Shown here piece by piece: positions 54,298 through 62,871 of a stretch of 64,000 bases of DNA; the first letter of the stretch is position 1; every line of letters begins with the position of its first letter. Source of the DNA: Tectiglobus sp965224045 (GTDB taxonomy: Bacteria; Pseudomonadota; Alphaproteobacteria; Rhizobiales; Hyphomicrobiaceae). The stretch covers positions 124,001 through 188,000 of the forward strand of contig CBDCYD010000005.1 in assembly GCA_965224045.1 (NCBI GenBank). Reading direction: 5' to 3'. Position numbers and translations under genes: made by a program. The notes under the pieces were generated by a model. The model did no database searches, was not told the origin of the DNA, and saw nothing but the letters and a program-made list of their open reading frames with translations.

Positions 54298-56652
54298 ATG
54301 CAACCACAGACCGGCTCCAACCTGCGCCCTCTGCTGACGGTCGACACGCATGGGGATGCGGCCGCGGACTGGCCCTACTGGCCGGTTGCAGCAGTGCTGG
54401 GCGTGATCTGGCTGGTCTTTGCGTGGCCCTGGCTGAGCGGCGCGTTTACCATTCCGTGGGACGCCAAGGCGCATTTTGCACCGCAGGTCCAATTCATGGC
54501 GGCAAGCTTCGCGCGCGGTGAACTCCCGCTCTGGAATCCATTCGCCTTCGCAGGCCATCCCCAGATTGCAGATCCTCAATCGATGATCTTCTCGCCTCCT
54601 ATGCTGGCCCTTGCCCTTGCCAACCCGGCGCCGAGCCTGTGGGCCATCGATACGGTGACACTCGGGATGTTGCTCGTCGCCGGCCTCGGCGCGTTGTGGC
54701 TCGCCCGCGATCTCGGCTGGCACTGGACCGGCGCTCTCGTTGCCGCGATCGGATTTGCCTTCGGAGCGGCCATGGCTTGGCGTCTGCAGCACTTCGGCCA
54801 GGTTTTCAGCCTCGCCTACTTCCCCTTTGCGCTGGTCTTTCTGCGTCGCGCGCTTGCGGGTTCATCGATCGTATATGGCGCACTGGCTGGCTTGGTTGGC
54901 GCCTTCATCGTCCTCGGCCGCGATCAGGTCGCGCTCCTCGTCGTCTATCTTTTGGTCGCCTACGCAGCCTGGCATGTTTTGTGCGATGGCCCTCGCCTGT
55001 CACGGTTTTGGCGCGCCCTAGCCCCGCTTACCGCCACAGCCACCGTCGGCCTGGCCCTGGTCGTCCTCCCGATCCTGATGACTGTCCACCTCGCCACCAT
55101 GTCGAACCGGCCGTTCATCGATTACGACGGCGCCGCAGCAGGCTCCCTGCATCCGGCACTGCTCGTGACGGCGGCAATACCGCATCTCTTCGGCTCAGCC
55201 GGCGAGATGGCCAAATTCTGGGGGCCACCAAGCTTCACCTGGGAGGACACGGGCCTCTTCATCGCCCAGAACATGGGCATCGTCTATCTCGGCGCGGTAT
55301 CGTATGTGCTGTTGGCCATCGGTTCCGTACGCGGGTTCTTTTTCGATCGCGGCACGATCAGGTTTCTCGTTGTCGCGTTTGTTGCAATCCTGCTCTACGC
55401 GCTCGGTTGGTACACGCCTTTTTTCAGGCTTGCCTACCAAACCCTGCCCGGGGTCGATCTTTACCGCCGCCCCGCCGATGCCGTCTTCGTCCTTGGCGGC
55501 CTTGGCGCGCTGCTCGCCGGGTATGCCGCCCACCGATTGTTTGTCGGCATTTCGAACACGATGTCACTCTGGCAGTGGAGCGCATTGGCGGTCGCAGTGA
55601 CCTTGCCGTTCGCGCTTGCACTGGTTTTCGCACGCATCTTCGACCGCCTCGAGCCGGCAATGATGCCGCTGGCAGTCGCCGTCGCGTGGTTTGCGATGGC
55701 CGGCGGCGCCATCGCCGCGGCACTCTGGCTGAAACCGATCCGCCCGGTTCTGTCGGGCCTGTGCATCGCCCTTCCGCTCGGTGCCGACCTTGCAGTCAAC
55801 AATGGGCCCAATGGCGCTTCCGCATTGCCCGCCGAAGCAATCGCAATGTTGGAACCGAACCATCCCGTGTCCGTCGTGCGCCGCCTCAAGAATGAGATCG
55901 CCCGTACGCGCAATGATCGCATGCGCCCGCGCATCGAACTTGCCGGATTGGGCTTCCATTGGCCGAACGCAAGCCTCAGCCATCGCCTCGAACACACGCT
56001 CGGCTACAACCCTGTTCGCCTCAAGTATTATTCGGCAGCGGTTGGCGCCGGCGACACCATCGGCCTGCCGGACCAGCGCGTGTTCACGCCGCTGTTTCCG
56101 TCGTACCGGTCGCTGCTGGCCAACCTGCTCGGCCTGCGCTTCATTGCAAGCAGGGTCCCCATCGAAAAAGTCGACAAGACCCTCAAACCCGGCGACTTTC
56201 CCGTAGTCGCCCGCACCCCGCAGGCCGTCATCTACGAGAACCGCGCAAGCCTGCCGCGCGTCATGTTCGTGACGGCCGCGAGGCGGGCCGATTTTGCCCA
56301 CATTGTAAAAACCGGCAATTGGCCTGGTGGCTTTGACCCGACCGGGACGGTCCTGCTCGACGAAAACGTACCCCTCACACTGCGTCGCGCCGCCGGCACG
56401 GCCAGAATCGAGGCCTACCGCAACAACACGGTCGAAATCACCGCGCGATCCCCGGCTGGCGGCTGGCTTGTCCTCAACGATGTCTGGCATCCCTGGTGGT
56501 CGGCGACGGTCTCAGGTAAGCCTGCCCGCGTTTATCGCGCCAACGTACTTTTCCGCGCCGTGCGCGTGCCGCCCGGCCGCCATGTTGTCCGGTTCACGTT
56601 CCGCCCCGTTGCCGGCCTTCTCGCCGACTATATCGATCGCAACCAGCCCTAA
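54298..56652 (+). CDS. Large YfhO-like multi-pass membrane protein
   Basis: The 784-residue protein has about a dozen helices in its first 470 residues and a C-terminal periplasmic part of about 300 residues. WDAKAHFAPQVQFMAASFARGELPLWNPFAFAGHP is the GT-C-type catalytic loop with DAKAHF and PLWNP; the last part ends in SPAGGWLVLNDVWHPWWSATV and FRAVRVPPGRHVVRFTF, seen in YfhO proteins. GTG-ATG 54298 is the start; TTG 54283 lies upstream. It would use lipid-linked sugar for periplasmic glycosylation. It is next to an exporter gene. Confidence 0.85.
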   Translation: MQPQTGSNLRPLLTVDTHGDAAADWPYWPVAAVLGVIWLVFAWPWLSGAFTIPWDAKAHFAPQVQFMAASFARGELPLWNPFAFAGHPQIADPQSMIFSPPMLALALANPAPSLWAIDTVTLGMLLVAGLGALWLARDLGWHWTGALVAAIGFAFGAAMAWRLQHFGQVFSLAYFPFALVFLRRALAGSSIVYGALAGLVGAFIVLGRDQVALLVVYLLVAYAAWHVLCDGPRLSRFWRALAPLTATATVGLALVVLPILMTVHLATMSNRPFIDYDGAAAGSLHPALLVTAAIPHLFGSAGEMAKFWGPPSFTWEDTGLFIAQNMGIVYLGAVSYVLLAIGSVRGFFFDRGTIRFLVVAFVAILLYALGWYTPFFRLAYQTLPGVDLYRRPADAVFVLGGLGALLAGYAAHRLFVGISNTMSLWQWSALAVAVTLPFALALVFARIFDRLEPAMMPLAVAVAWFAMAGGAIAAALWLKPIRPVLSGLCIALPLGADLAVNNGPNGASALPAEAIAMLEPNHPVSVVRRLKNEIARTRNDRMRPRIELAGLGFHWPNASLSHRLEHTLGYNPVRLKYYSAAVGAGDTIGLPDQRVFTPLFPSYRSLLANLLGLRFIASRVPIEKVDKTLKPGDFPVVARTPQAVIYENRASLPRVMFVTAARRADFAHIVKTGNWPGGFDPTGTVLLDENVPLTLRRAAGTARIEAYRNNTVEITARSPAGGWLVLNDVWHPWWSATVSGKPARVYRANVLFRAVRVPPGRHVVRFTFRPVAGLLADYIDRNQP

Positions 56653-56674
56653 ACTCAGCCCACCGGCGCTAAGC

Positions 56675-58411
56675 ATGCAGCTCTTCAACATCTACCGCCG
56701 CGCCTTGATGCTGCTCCGCGGCGAATGGCGCCTGTGCGCTGCATTGGTCGCCGCCAACGCGGTCATTGGCCTGATCCAGCTTGCCGAACCGTTACTTTTC
56801 GGTCGTGTCGTCGATGCACTGAGCCGCAGTCAGCCGACAGCGGTACTGATCCTGGCCTGGGCTGTACTCGGCCTGCTCGGAATTTCTGCCGGCGTCGTGG
56901 TCGCCATCGCCGCGGACCGCCTTGCCCACCGCCAGCGCCTCGCCGCGATGTCCAATGCATTTGAACACGCCATCACCCTGCCGCTCAACTACCACGCCGC
57001 GCGCGGCACAGGCTCTGTTGTACGCGCCATTCTGGCGGGTGCATCATCACTGTTCGGGACCTGGCTGACGGTCATGCGCGAACAGATCTCGGCACTGACC
57101 AGCATCATCTTCCTGGCGCCCCTGGCATTCTGGATGGAATGGCGCCTGGCAAGCCTTTTGGTGCTCCTTGCACTGCTCTATGCAATCCTCAACGTCGCCG
57201 TCATCCGCCGCACGTCGCAAATGCAGTCTCAGGTCGAACACTACCACGGCGATGTCGCCGGTCGGGTTGGCGACGTCGTCTCGAATGTCACCGTCGTACA
57301 GAGCTACGTTCGCCTCAGCGCTGAAGCCGATGCGATGCGCGCCGCCATGCGTCAGCTGCTCGATGCGCAGTACCCGGTGCTGACCTGGTGGGGCCTTCTC
57401 AACATTCTGAGCCGCGGTGCCGCAACCATTACGATGGTCTCGATCTTCGCGCTTGGCTCGGTGCTGGCGGCCCGCGGCGAAATCACCGTTGGCGAAATCG
57501 TCAGCTTTGTCGGCTTCGCCGGCCTGCTGATCGCCAAACTCGACCAACTCTCAAGTTTCATTTCGCGCCTGTTCATGGAAGCACCAACGCTGGCAACTTA
57601 CTTCGCCCTGCTCGATCACAACCCGGATCTGCAGGATGCGAAAACAGCGACTCCGCTGGGCAATGTCGAAGGCCGTGTCACGTTTGAAGATGTCAGCTTT
57701 CGCTACGGCCCTGGAGACCAGGGCGTGTTCGATCTCGCGTTCGACATCCCGCCCGGACGCACGGTGGCGCTCGTCGGCCCCACTGGTGCCGGCAAGACCA
57801 CCGCGATGGCACTCATGCAGCGCCTGCGCGATCCGGAGCGCGGCCGCATTCTCATTGACGGCAAGGACATCCGCACGGTGACCCTCGACAGCCTGCGCAA
57901 CACCATTGCCGTGGTCTTCCAAGATTCCGGCCTCTTCAACCGCAGCATCGCGGAAAACATTCGCATTGGCCGCCCGACTGCAAGCCCGACCGAAATTGAA
58001 GACGCAGCTGCGCGCGCCCAGGCAACAGAATTCATCGCCAGTAAGCCGGGCGGAATGGCCTTTGTCGCCGGCGAACGCGGCGCCTCGCTTTCAGGTGGCG
58101 AACGCCAGCGCATCGCAATCGCACGCGCACTTCTCAAGGATGCACCGATACTGATCCTCGACGAGGCAACGAGCGCGCTTGACACCCAGACCGAAGCCCA
58201 AATCAAACAGGCCTTGGACCGCCTGCGCGAAAACCGCACGACCTTTATTATCGCACACCGCCTGTCGACGGTTGCCGATGCCGACGTGATCCTGGTGCTC
58301 GACAAGGGTCGGATCGTCGAGCGTGGCACCTATGATGCGTTGATTGACCGCGACGGCCTGTTTGCCAGGCTTGTCAGACGAGGAAGCTTCACCAAACCCA
58401 AGCGGCAATAA
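56675..58411 (+). CDS. ABC transporter, permease and ATPase fused (NdvA-like exporter)
   Basis: The 578-residue half-transporter has six helices in residues 1-310, then the ATPase: GPTGAGKTTAMALM (Walker A), FQDSGLFNRSIAENI (Q-loop), LSGGERQRIAIARALL (signature), ILILDEATSALD (Walker B), and TFIIAHRLSTV (H-loop). The overall sequence is close to the NdvA/ChvA type that exports cyclic glucan, with a homodimer as the working form. It starts 22 bases after the YfhO-like gene. Given an opgH operon 7 kb away, a glucan export role is possible, as is export of a glycosylated metabolite. Confidence 0.89.
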   Translation: MQLFNIYRRALMLLRGEWRLCAALVAANAVIGLIQLAEPLLFGRVVDALSRSQPTAVLILAWAVLGLLGISAGVVVAIAADRLAHRQRLAAMSNAFEHAITLPLNYHAARGTGSVVRAILAGASSLFGTWLTVMREQISALTSIIFLAPLAFWMEWRLASLLVLLALLYAILNVAVIRRTSQMQSQVEHYHGDVAGRVGDVVSNVTVVQSYVRLSAEADAMRAAMRQLLDAQYPVLTWWGLLNILSRGAATITMVSIFALGSVLAARGEITVGEIVSFVGFAGLLIAKLDQLSSFISRLFMEAPTLATYFALLDHNPDLQDAKTATPLGNVEGRVTFEDVSFRYGPGDQGVFDLAFDIPPGRTVALVGPTGAGKTTAMALMQRLRDPERGRILIDGKDIRTVTLDSLRNTIAVVFQDSGLFNRSIAENIRIGRPTASPTEIEDAAARAQATEFIASKPGGMAFVAGERGASLSGGERQRIAIARALLKDAPILILDEATSALDTQTEAQIKQALDRLRENRTTFIIAHRLSTVADADVILVLDKGRIVERGTYDALIDRDGLFARLVRRGSFTKPKRQ

Positions 58412-58440
58412 GGGCCGCGAGTGCGGGCCCTTAGATCATC

Positions 58441-58484
58441 GTGCCTTAAGCTGGAACCGCTATCGCGGCTCCAGCTTAAGGCAC
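58441..58484. terminator. Strong hairpin after the exporter gene
   Basis: The arms 58441-58460 and 58465-58484 (20 bases, one mismatch) enclose a TATC loop, starting 30 bases after the exporter stop and between convergent genes. No T-run follows, so it may be a non-classical or bidirectional terminator. The left arm contains AAGCTGGAACCG, almost the same as the sequence before the 26140 hairpin. Confidence 0.7.
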
Positions 58485-58487
58485 AAA

Positions 58488-58515
58488 GATGATCGCCTCT
58501 AAAGAATCGAGCAAC
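58488..58515. repeat. 28-bp dispersed intergenic element, copy 2
   Basis: Identical to 4452-4479. It lies between the hairpin at 58441-58484 and a second inverted repeat with arms 58513-58526 and 58546-58559 (AACCTGCTTCAATT and its complement, 19-base loop that itself has an AATCGG/CCGATT dyad). The group looks like a mosaic intergenic repeat. Confidence 0.8.
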
Positions 58516-58559
58516 CTGCTTCAATTCTGAATCGGTCCGATTTCGAATTGAAGCAGGTT
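58513..58559. repeat. Second inverted repeat in the mosaic element
   Basis: A perfect 14-bp inverted repeat, 58513-58526 and 58546-58559. The right arm is followed by TTTCTC. It may serve as a terminator for the leftward GTP cyclohydrolase gene ending at 58600 or be part of the repeat. Confidence 0.7.
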
Positions 58560-58599
58560 TCTCTAGCAATAGTATCGGTGTTGATCGGAAAAGGCGCGA

Positions 58600-59355
58600 T
58601 CAGAGTTTGTGCGCCATGCGATCGCGCTTGGTATCGAGATAGCGCTGATTGTGCTCGGACGGCTCCGTTACCGTCTGGTGCTGAGCGATCACCTCGATGC
58701 CGTGACGCTGCAAGGCTTCGACCTTGAGCGGATTGTTCGTCATCAGCTCGATCGTGCCGTAACCGAGGTCCTTCAGTATCTTTGCCGGAAGCTCGTAGTC
58801 CCGCGCATCGACCGGCGCACCGATCGACAGGTTGGCATCGACCGTATCGAGCCCGCGATCCTGTTCTGCATAGGCCTTTATCTTGTTGACCAAGCCAATG
58901 CCGCGCCCTTCATGATACGGCAGGTAAATGATGATGCCGAGCTCCGACCCGACGATCATTTGCAGCGACAACTGCAGCTGCGCATAGCAGTCACACCGCA
59001 GCGAATGGAAGATATCGCCGGTAACGCAGCCGCTATGGACTCGAACGAGCGGTGTTTTGCCAACGTGATGCTCGCCCCGATGTACCAGCGCCATGGCCTG
59101 ATAAGAGGCTGAGTCATCCTCATAGGCATGGGCCTCCAACTCAATTTCTCCGCCAAGAAATTCGATTGGCAGTGTTGTACGGGCAATATCCCGGAACATT
59201 TCGGTCGTGAGTCCCTCGGCCTGTGATCGGGCGCCATTGCAAACTGCCGGAACGGAAAAGACGGCCGCCGCACGTTGCCGCGCCTTTGCCGCTCCATTGG
59301 CGTGGCCGTTATTTTCGCTCTTTTCGTCAGCCAGCGGCAAGGGCGAATTTGTCAT
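58600..59355 (-). CDS. GTP cyclohydrolase II homologue (RibA family)
   Basis: The 251-residue protein has the Zn-binding motif HSGCVTGDIFHSLRCDC (three Cys), YHEGRGIGLVNKIKAYAEQD with the catalytic Arg, and the end MTNNPLKVEAL and HNQRYLDTKRDRMAHKL. It differs from E. coli RibA by HSG for HSE before the first Cys and a 50-residue N-terminal extension. ATG 59355 is chosen. There is no ribB domain and no other riboflavin gene except the RibD-like one, so it may feed the pteridine cluster. No FMN riboswitch is visible upstream. Confidence 0.88.
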   Translation of the reverse strand: MTNSPLPLADEKSENNGHANGAAKARQRAAAVFSVPAVCNGARSQAEGLTTEMFRDIARTTLPIEFLGGEIELEAHAYEDDSASYQAMALVHRGEHHVGKTPLVRVHSGCVTGDIFHSLRCDCYAQLQLSLQMIVGSELGIIIYLPYHEGRGIGLVNKIKAYAEQDRGLDTVDANLSIGAPVDARDYELPAKILKDLGYGTIELMTNNPLKVEALQRHGIEVIAQHQTVTEPSEHNQRYLDTKRDRMAHKL

Positions 59356-59790
59356 TGTATCCTCATTTCGCTCGTGTCTCAGACCGCCGGGCGGCATGCC
59401 TGAAAGGATCATCTCTCGTTTTCGCCGAAAGTTGTACACGGGCTTGCATGGCCGTGCGTATCGGCAGTGCCCGTTCGTTAAACGTTGCGGCCTTGGTCGT
59501 GGTTCACGGATGGCGCGGCCTGACGCCACTATGCTTCTGGGCGAAGGTATAGAGGCCGAACAGTATGGCGCCAATAGGATACCCGCCAGATGCATCGGCA
59601 TCGATTTTCGAGCGATCCGAAGGCCGCATCGACATTGCGCCATACATTAGACAATGCAGAAAAATAATTCAATATTTTCAGAACGTTGAAGGACTAACTC
59701 TCGATTGGACCACGGTTGGCATTGCCGCCGCGGCCGCATCCACCATGTCCAACGAACCTCATAACATATCCGTGAGCCGGGCGCTCCCCG
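59356..59790. other. 435-base gap upstream of the GTP cyclohydrolase gene
   Basis: Contains the probable promoter of the leftward RibA-like gene and the end of the acid-sugar operon. Frames of up to 90 codons are open on the plus strand but lack a ribosome-binding site and family features. The stretch 59640-59700 is more AT-rich. No FMN riboswitch, repeat or RNA gene is seen. Confidence 0.5.
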
Positions 59791-60765
59791 CTAAGCGATT
59801 TGTCCGCCGAGTTCATCGTCAATGTGCGCCTGGATAATCTCTTCGAAAGACGTTTCTGCCTTGAACCCGAGTTGTCTCGCCCGTGTCGCATCGAACCGAC
59901 GCGCCCAGCTTCCGACCATATCGATAATCATCTGATCCGGCTTACGCTTGATACGTGCGACCACGCTGTCACCGGCAATGTTGCGCAGAGCGGCGATCTG
60001 CTCACCCACGGTAACCGAGACACCCGGCATCGTTAGGTTGCGCCGCGGCCCGACGGCTGCCCCATCGATCGTCGCCGCATGCGTCAGAAAGCCGACGGCA
60101 GCGCGTGGCGAAGCATGCCAATGACGCACGTCATCAGACACCGGCAGGATCGCCTCCTCACCCACGAGCGGTTCGCGAATGATATTTGAAAAGAACCCGG
60201 ATGCCGCCTTGTTCGGCTTGCCCGGCCTTACGCATATCGTCGGCAGCCGAATGCCGATGCCGTCGAAAATGCCCTTGCGTGTAAAGTCGGCAAGCAGCAG
60301 TTCGCCGATCGCCTTTTGCGTTCCGTACGAGGTCAAGGGGGTCGTGTGGAACTCGTCGTGGATCGACTCTGGAAACGGCGCGCCGAACACCGCGATCGAA
60401 CTGGTGAACACGACGCGCGGTCCGTGCCCGGAAGCCCGGATCGCATCGAATAGGTGCCGCGTGCCGTCAAGATTGATCCGATAGCCTTTGTCGAAATCCA
60501 TTTCGGCCTCGCCCGAGACGATCGCCGCCAGATGGAAGATGACGTCCGGCTTGTCGGCGACGAGCTTGGCTGCTTCACCTTCCGCCGGCAGGTCACCGGT
60601 CAGTGTCTGCACGGGAAAACTGGCCCCGTCCGGCACGCTCGGTGGCACCACGTCGTAGAGGGTCATGGTGCTGATCGCATTACCACCCAATACGCCGTCC
60701 TTGGCCAGTCGCTCTGCCAGCTTGCGCCCGACCATGCCGGCCCCGCCAATGATCAACACCTTCAT
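59791..60765 (-). CDS. denD: NAD-dependent epimerase/dehydratase, D-erythronate-dehydrogenase-like
   Basis: The 324-residue SDR-extended protein has MKVLIIGGAGMVGRKLAERL (NAD motif), IFHLAAIVSGEAEMDFDKGYRIN, the YGTQKAIGELLL catalytic Tyr-Lys, and HWHASPRAAVGFLTHAA. These are features of DenD, which oxidises D-erythronate to 2-oxo-tetronate in tetronate catabolism. ATG 60765 follows GAGGAGACGGGC. It lies with the OtnI-like isomerase; the other pathway kinases (OtnK, OtnC) are not in the window. Confidence 0.86.
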   Translation of the reverse strand: MKVLIIGGAGMVGRKLAERLAKDGVLGGNAISTMTLYDVVPPSVPDGASFPVQTLTGDLPAEGEAAKLVADKPDVIFHLAAIVSGEAEMDFDKGYRINLDGTRHLFDAIRASGHGPRVVFTSSIAVFGAPFPESIHDEFHTTPLTSYGTQKAIGELLLADFTRKGIFDGIGIRLPTICVRPGKPNKAASGFFSNIIREPLVGEEAILPVSDDVRHWHASPRAAVGFLTHAATIDGAAVGPRRNLTMPGVSVTVGEQIAALRNIAGDSVVARIKRKPDQMIIDMVGSWARRFDATRARQLGFKAETSFEEIIQAHIDDELGGQIA

Positions 60766-60834
60766 GCCCGTCTCCTCGATCAATTAGTTCTTCAAGTCTT
60801 CGATGCGCGACGACGTCATTTGCCGGGCCTGCAG

Positions 60835-61611
60835 CTAGCCGAGCGCTACGCCGCAGGCTTGCACCCAGCCAAGCCCGTCTCGCGTTGCACCGCGCGGCTT
60901 GTATTCGCACCCGACCCATCCCTCGAAACCGCTCGCGTCGATCTCCTCGAACAGGAAGCGGTAGTTCATTTCTCCGTCGTCCGGCTCGCCGCGATCCGGT
61001 GGACTGGCAATCTGGTAATGGCGCGCCAAGCCACCGAATTCGCGGATCGCCCGCGCAACATCGCCCTCCTGGATCTGGCGATGATAGAGATCGAACTGCA
61101 GCCCGATGTTGGGCTCGCCCACCTCGTGGATCGCCGCCCGTGCCACCGCGGTCGTATTGAGGAAGAAACCCGGAATATCGCGCTCGTTGATCGGCTCGAT
61201 AATGATCGAAACATCACTTGCAGCTGCCATTTTTGCCGCCTTGCGCAGATTGGCGACATAGGTCGCCCATTCCGCCCCGTGATGGCGCAGGCCCGGCATC
61301 GCGTGCAGCAGTCTGCAGCCGGTTGCTTCCGCATAACTCAGCGCTTTGGCAACCGCCGCCTCGAAGTCCGCCTCCCGTCCCGGCAGGCCGGCAAGCCCGC
61401 GTTCACCACGCTCCCAGTCGCCCGGCGGCAGGTTGAACAGGGCCTGCACCAGACCGTTGGCCTTCAGCCGCGCTGCCAACTCCTCCGGTGCGTGGTCATA
61501 GGGAAACAGATACTCGACTGCCTTGAAGCCGGCTTGTGCCGCCGCCTCGAAGCGGTCGAGGAAGTCGACCTCGTTGAACATGAAGGACAGGTTGGCGGCG
61601 AATTTCGGCAT
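60835..61611 (-). CDS. otnI: Hydroxypyruvate-isomerase-like 2-oxo-tetronate isomerase (OtnI-like)
   Basis: This is a 258-residue TIM-barrel isomerase: FAANLSFMFNEVDFLDRF at the start, FNLPPGDWERGERGLAGLPGRE, IIIEPINERDIPGFFLNTT (metal ligand Glu), FDLYHRQIQEGDV, and VGCEYKPRG at the end. This is the Hyi/OtnI pattern. OtnI converts 2-oxo-tetronate to 3-oxo-tetronate. It precedes DenD in the leftward operon by about 70 bases. Whether it acts on hydroxypyruvate or on 2-oxo-tetronate is inferred from the neighbour. Confidence 0.88.
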   Translation of the reverse strand: MPKFAANLSFMFNEVDFLDRFEAAAQAGFKAVEYLFPYDHAPEELAARLKANGLVQALFNLPPGDWERGERGLAGLPGREADFEAAVAKALSYAEATGCRLLHAMPGLRHHGAEWATYVANLRKAAKMAAASDVSIIIEPINERDIPGFFLNTTAVARAAIHEVGEPNIGLQFDLYHRQIQEGDVARAIREFGGLARHYQIASPPDRGEPDDGEMNYRFLFEEIDASGFEGWVGCEYKPRGATRDGLGWVQACGVALG

Positions 61612-61633
61612 GATGGAACTCTCTTTGGCGCAC

Positions 61634-62122
61634 TCAGGTCAGGCGCTTGGCCATGTGCGTGATGCTGCGGTCATCCAAGACCTCGACCCGCTCGACTGTG
61701 AACCCGTGACGGCCATACCAATCGATGAGGCGCTGCAGTGTCGCCCCGGTATAGAGCCGGATGACATGCAATCCAAGATCGCGGGCCCGGATTTCGGCGC
61801 CGGCAATGAGATGTCCGCCAATTCCACGCGCCTGTTGCGCCGGCTCCGTAGCAATCGACCAGATCAGGAGATCGTCGCGACGCACCTCCAGAATGAGCGC
61901 TCCCGAGATGCGCCCGTTATCGCGTGCCGTCCAGACCTCGTGTGTGCGAAAGAGGGCATCATAGTCCACGAGCAGCGGTAGCGGCTCGAGGCCGAGAAGA
62001 TCACGATTGCGCGCGTAGGCTGCAAATTGCAGTGCGACGACCTCATCTTTGTCGCCATCCCCGGCCCGCTCGAGGGTGAGCGCGCCGCCGTCGAGGACCA
62101 CGGCATGAGCTGCGCCGCTCAC
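61634..62122 (-). CDS. GNAT family N-acetyltransferase
   Basis: This 162-residue GNAT has LIWSIATEPAQQARGIGGHLIAGAEIRARDLGLHVIRLYT (acetyl-CoA loop QxxGxG/A) and LIDWYGRHGFTV at the end. The start is GTG 62122, which overlaps the SDR stop as GTGA. It lies within the acid-sugar operon, but its substrate is unknown and may be unrelated. Confidence 0.85.
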   Translation of the reverse strand: MSGAAHAVVLDGGALTLERAGDGDKDEVVALQFAAYARNRDLLGLEPLPLLVDYDALFRTHEVWTARDNGRISGALILEVRRDDLLIWSIATEPAQQARGIGGHLIAGAEIRARDLGLHVIRLYTGATLQRLIDWYGRHGFTVERVEVLDDRSITHMAKRLT

Positions 62123-62871
62123 AAAGCAAACCCGCCATCGATCATCATCGTCGTGCCGGTCGTGAACGCACTGTCGTCGGACGCGAGATAGACCGCTGCA
62201 GCCGCCACTTCCTCCGCTGCACCAAGCCGCCCCATCGGCTGGCGGTCGACGAACGCCTGACGCACCTCCGCCTCGGACTTGCCCTGCGCCTTCGCTTGCG
62301 CCGCGATCCGGTCGTCGAGAGACGGCGATTGCACGGTCCCGGGGCAGATCGCATTGCACCGGATGCCGCGCTTGATGAAGTCGGCGGCAACCGCCTTCGT
62401 CAGCCCGATGACCGCAGCCTTGGTCGCCCCGTAGACGTAGCGGTTCGGCACACCGAGCACTGAGCCGGAAACTGACGCAATGTTGACGATCGACCCTCCA
62501 CCACTTTCCAGCATCCCGGGAAGGAATGCGGCGATCGTGCGGTGCATCGATTTGACGTTTAAATCGAAGGAAAAGTCCCAGTCTTGCTCCGAGCACTCGA
62601 GGATCGTGCCACTGTGCACGAACCCGGCTGCGTTAAACAGGATATCGACATTGCCGACCTCCGCCGCGGTACGCTGCACGGCCTGCGCCGAGGTGACATC
62701 AACGATGTGGGTTTCGGCGACGCCTTCCTCGGCGAGCCCTTTGAGGTTGGACATATTGATATCACTGGCGATGACACGCGCACCTTCCCTGGCAAACGCA
62801 ATCGCCGTCGCCCTGCCGATCCCCGCTCCCGACGCCGTGCAAAATGCAACCTTGCCATCCAATCGTCCCAT
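62119..62871 (-). CDS. Short-chain dehydrogenase/reductase (2-keto-3-deoxy sugar acid type)
   Basis: The 250-residue SDR has CTASGAGIGRATAIAFAREGA (cofactor motif), VDILFNAAGFVHSGTI, IASVSGSVLGVPNRYVYGATKAAVIGLTKAVA (Ser, Tyr, Lys triad) and CNAICPGTVQSPSLDDRI. It resembles the SDRs that oxidise hydroxy-acids in fuconate and tetronate-like pathways. ATG 62871 overlaps the upstream gene stop by one base (TGATG). It joins the isocitrate-lyase-like gene upstream and the GNAT downstream. Confidence 0.88.
   Translation of the reverse strand: MGRLDGKVAFCTASGAGIGRATAIAFAREGARVIASDINMSNLKGLAEEGVAETHIVDVTSAQAVQRTAAEVGNVDILFNAAGFVHSGTILECSEQDWDFSFDLNVKSMHRTIAAFLPGMLESGGGSIVNIASVSGSVLGVPNRYVYGATKAAVIGLTKAVAADFIKRGIRCNAICPGTVQSPSLDDRIAAQAKAQGKSEAEVRQAFVDRQPMGRLGAAEEVAAAAVYLASDDSAFTTGTTMMIDGGFAL

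Noticed and set aside
59356..59790. FMN riboswitch ahead of the GTP cyclohydrolase gene
   Set aside because: The conserved AGGGCG...GAAAUUC and later RFN blocks are not found in the leader on the minus strand.
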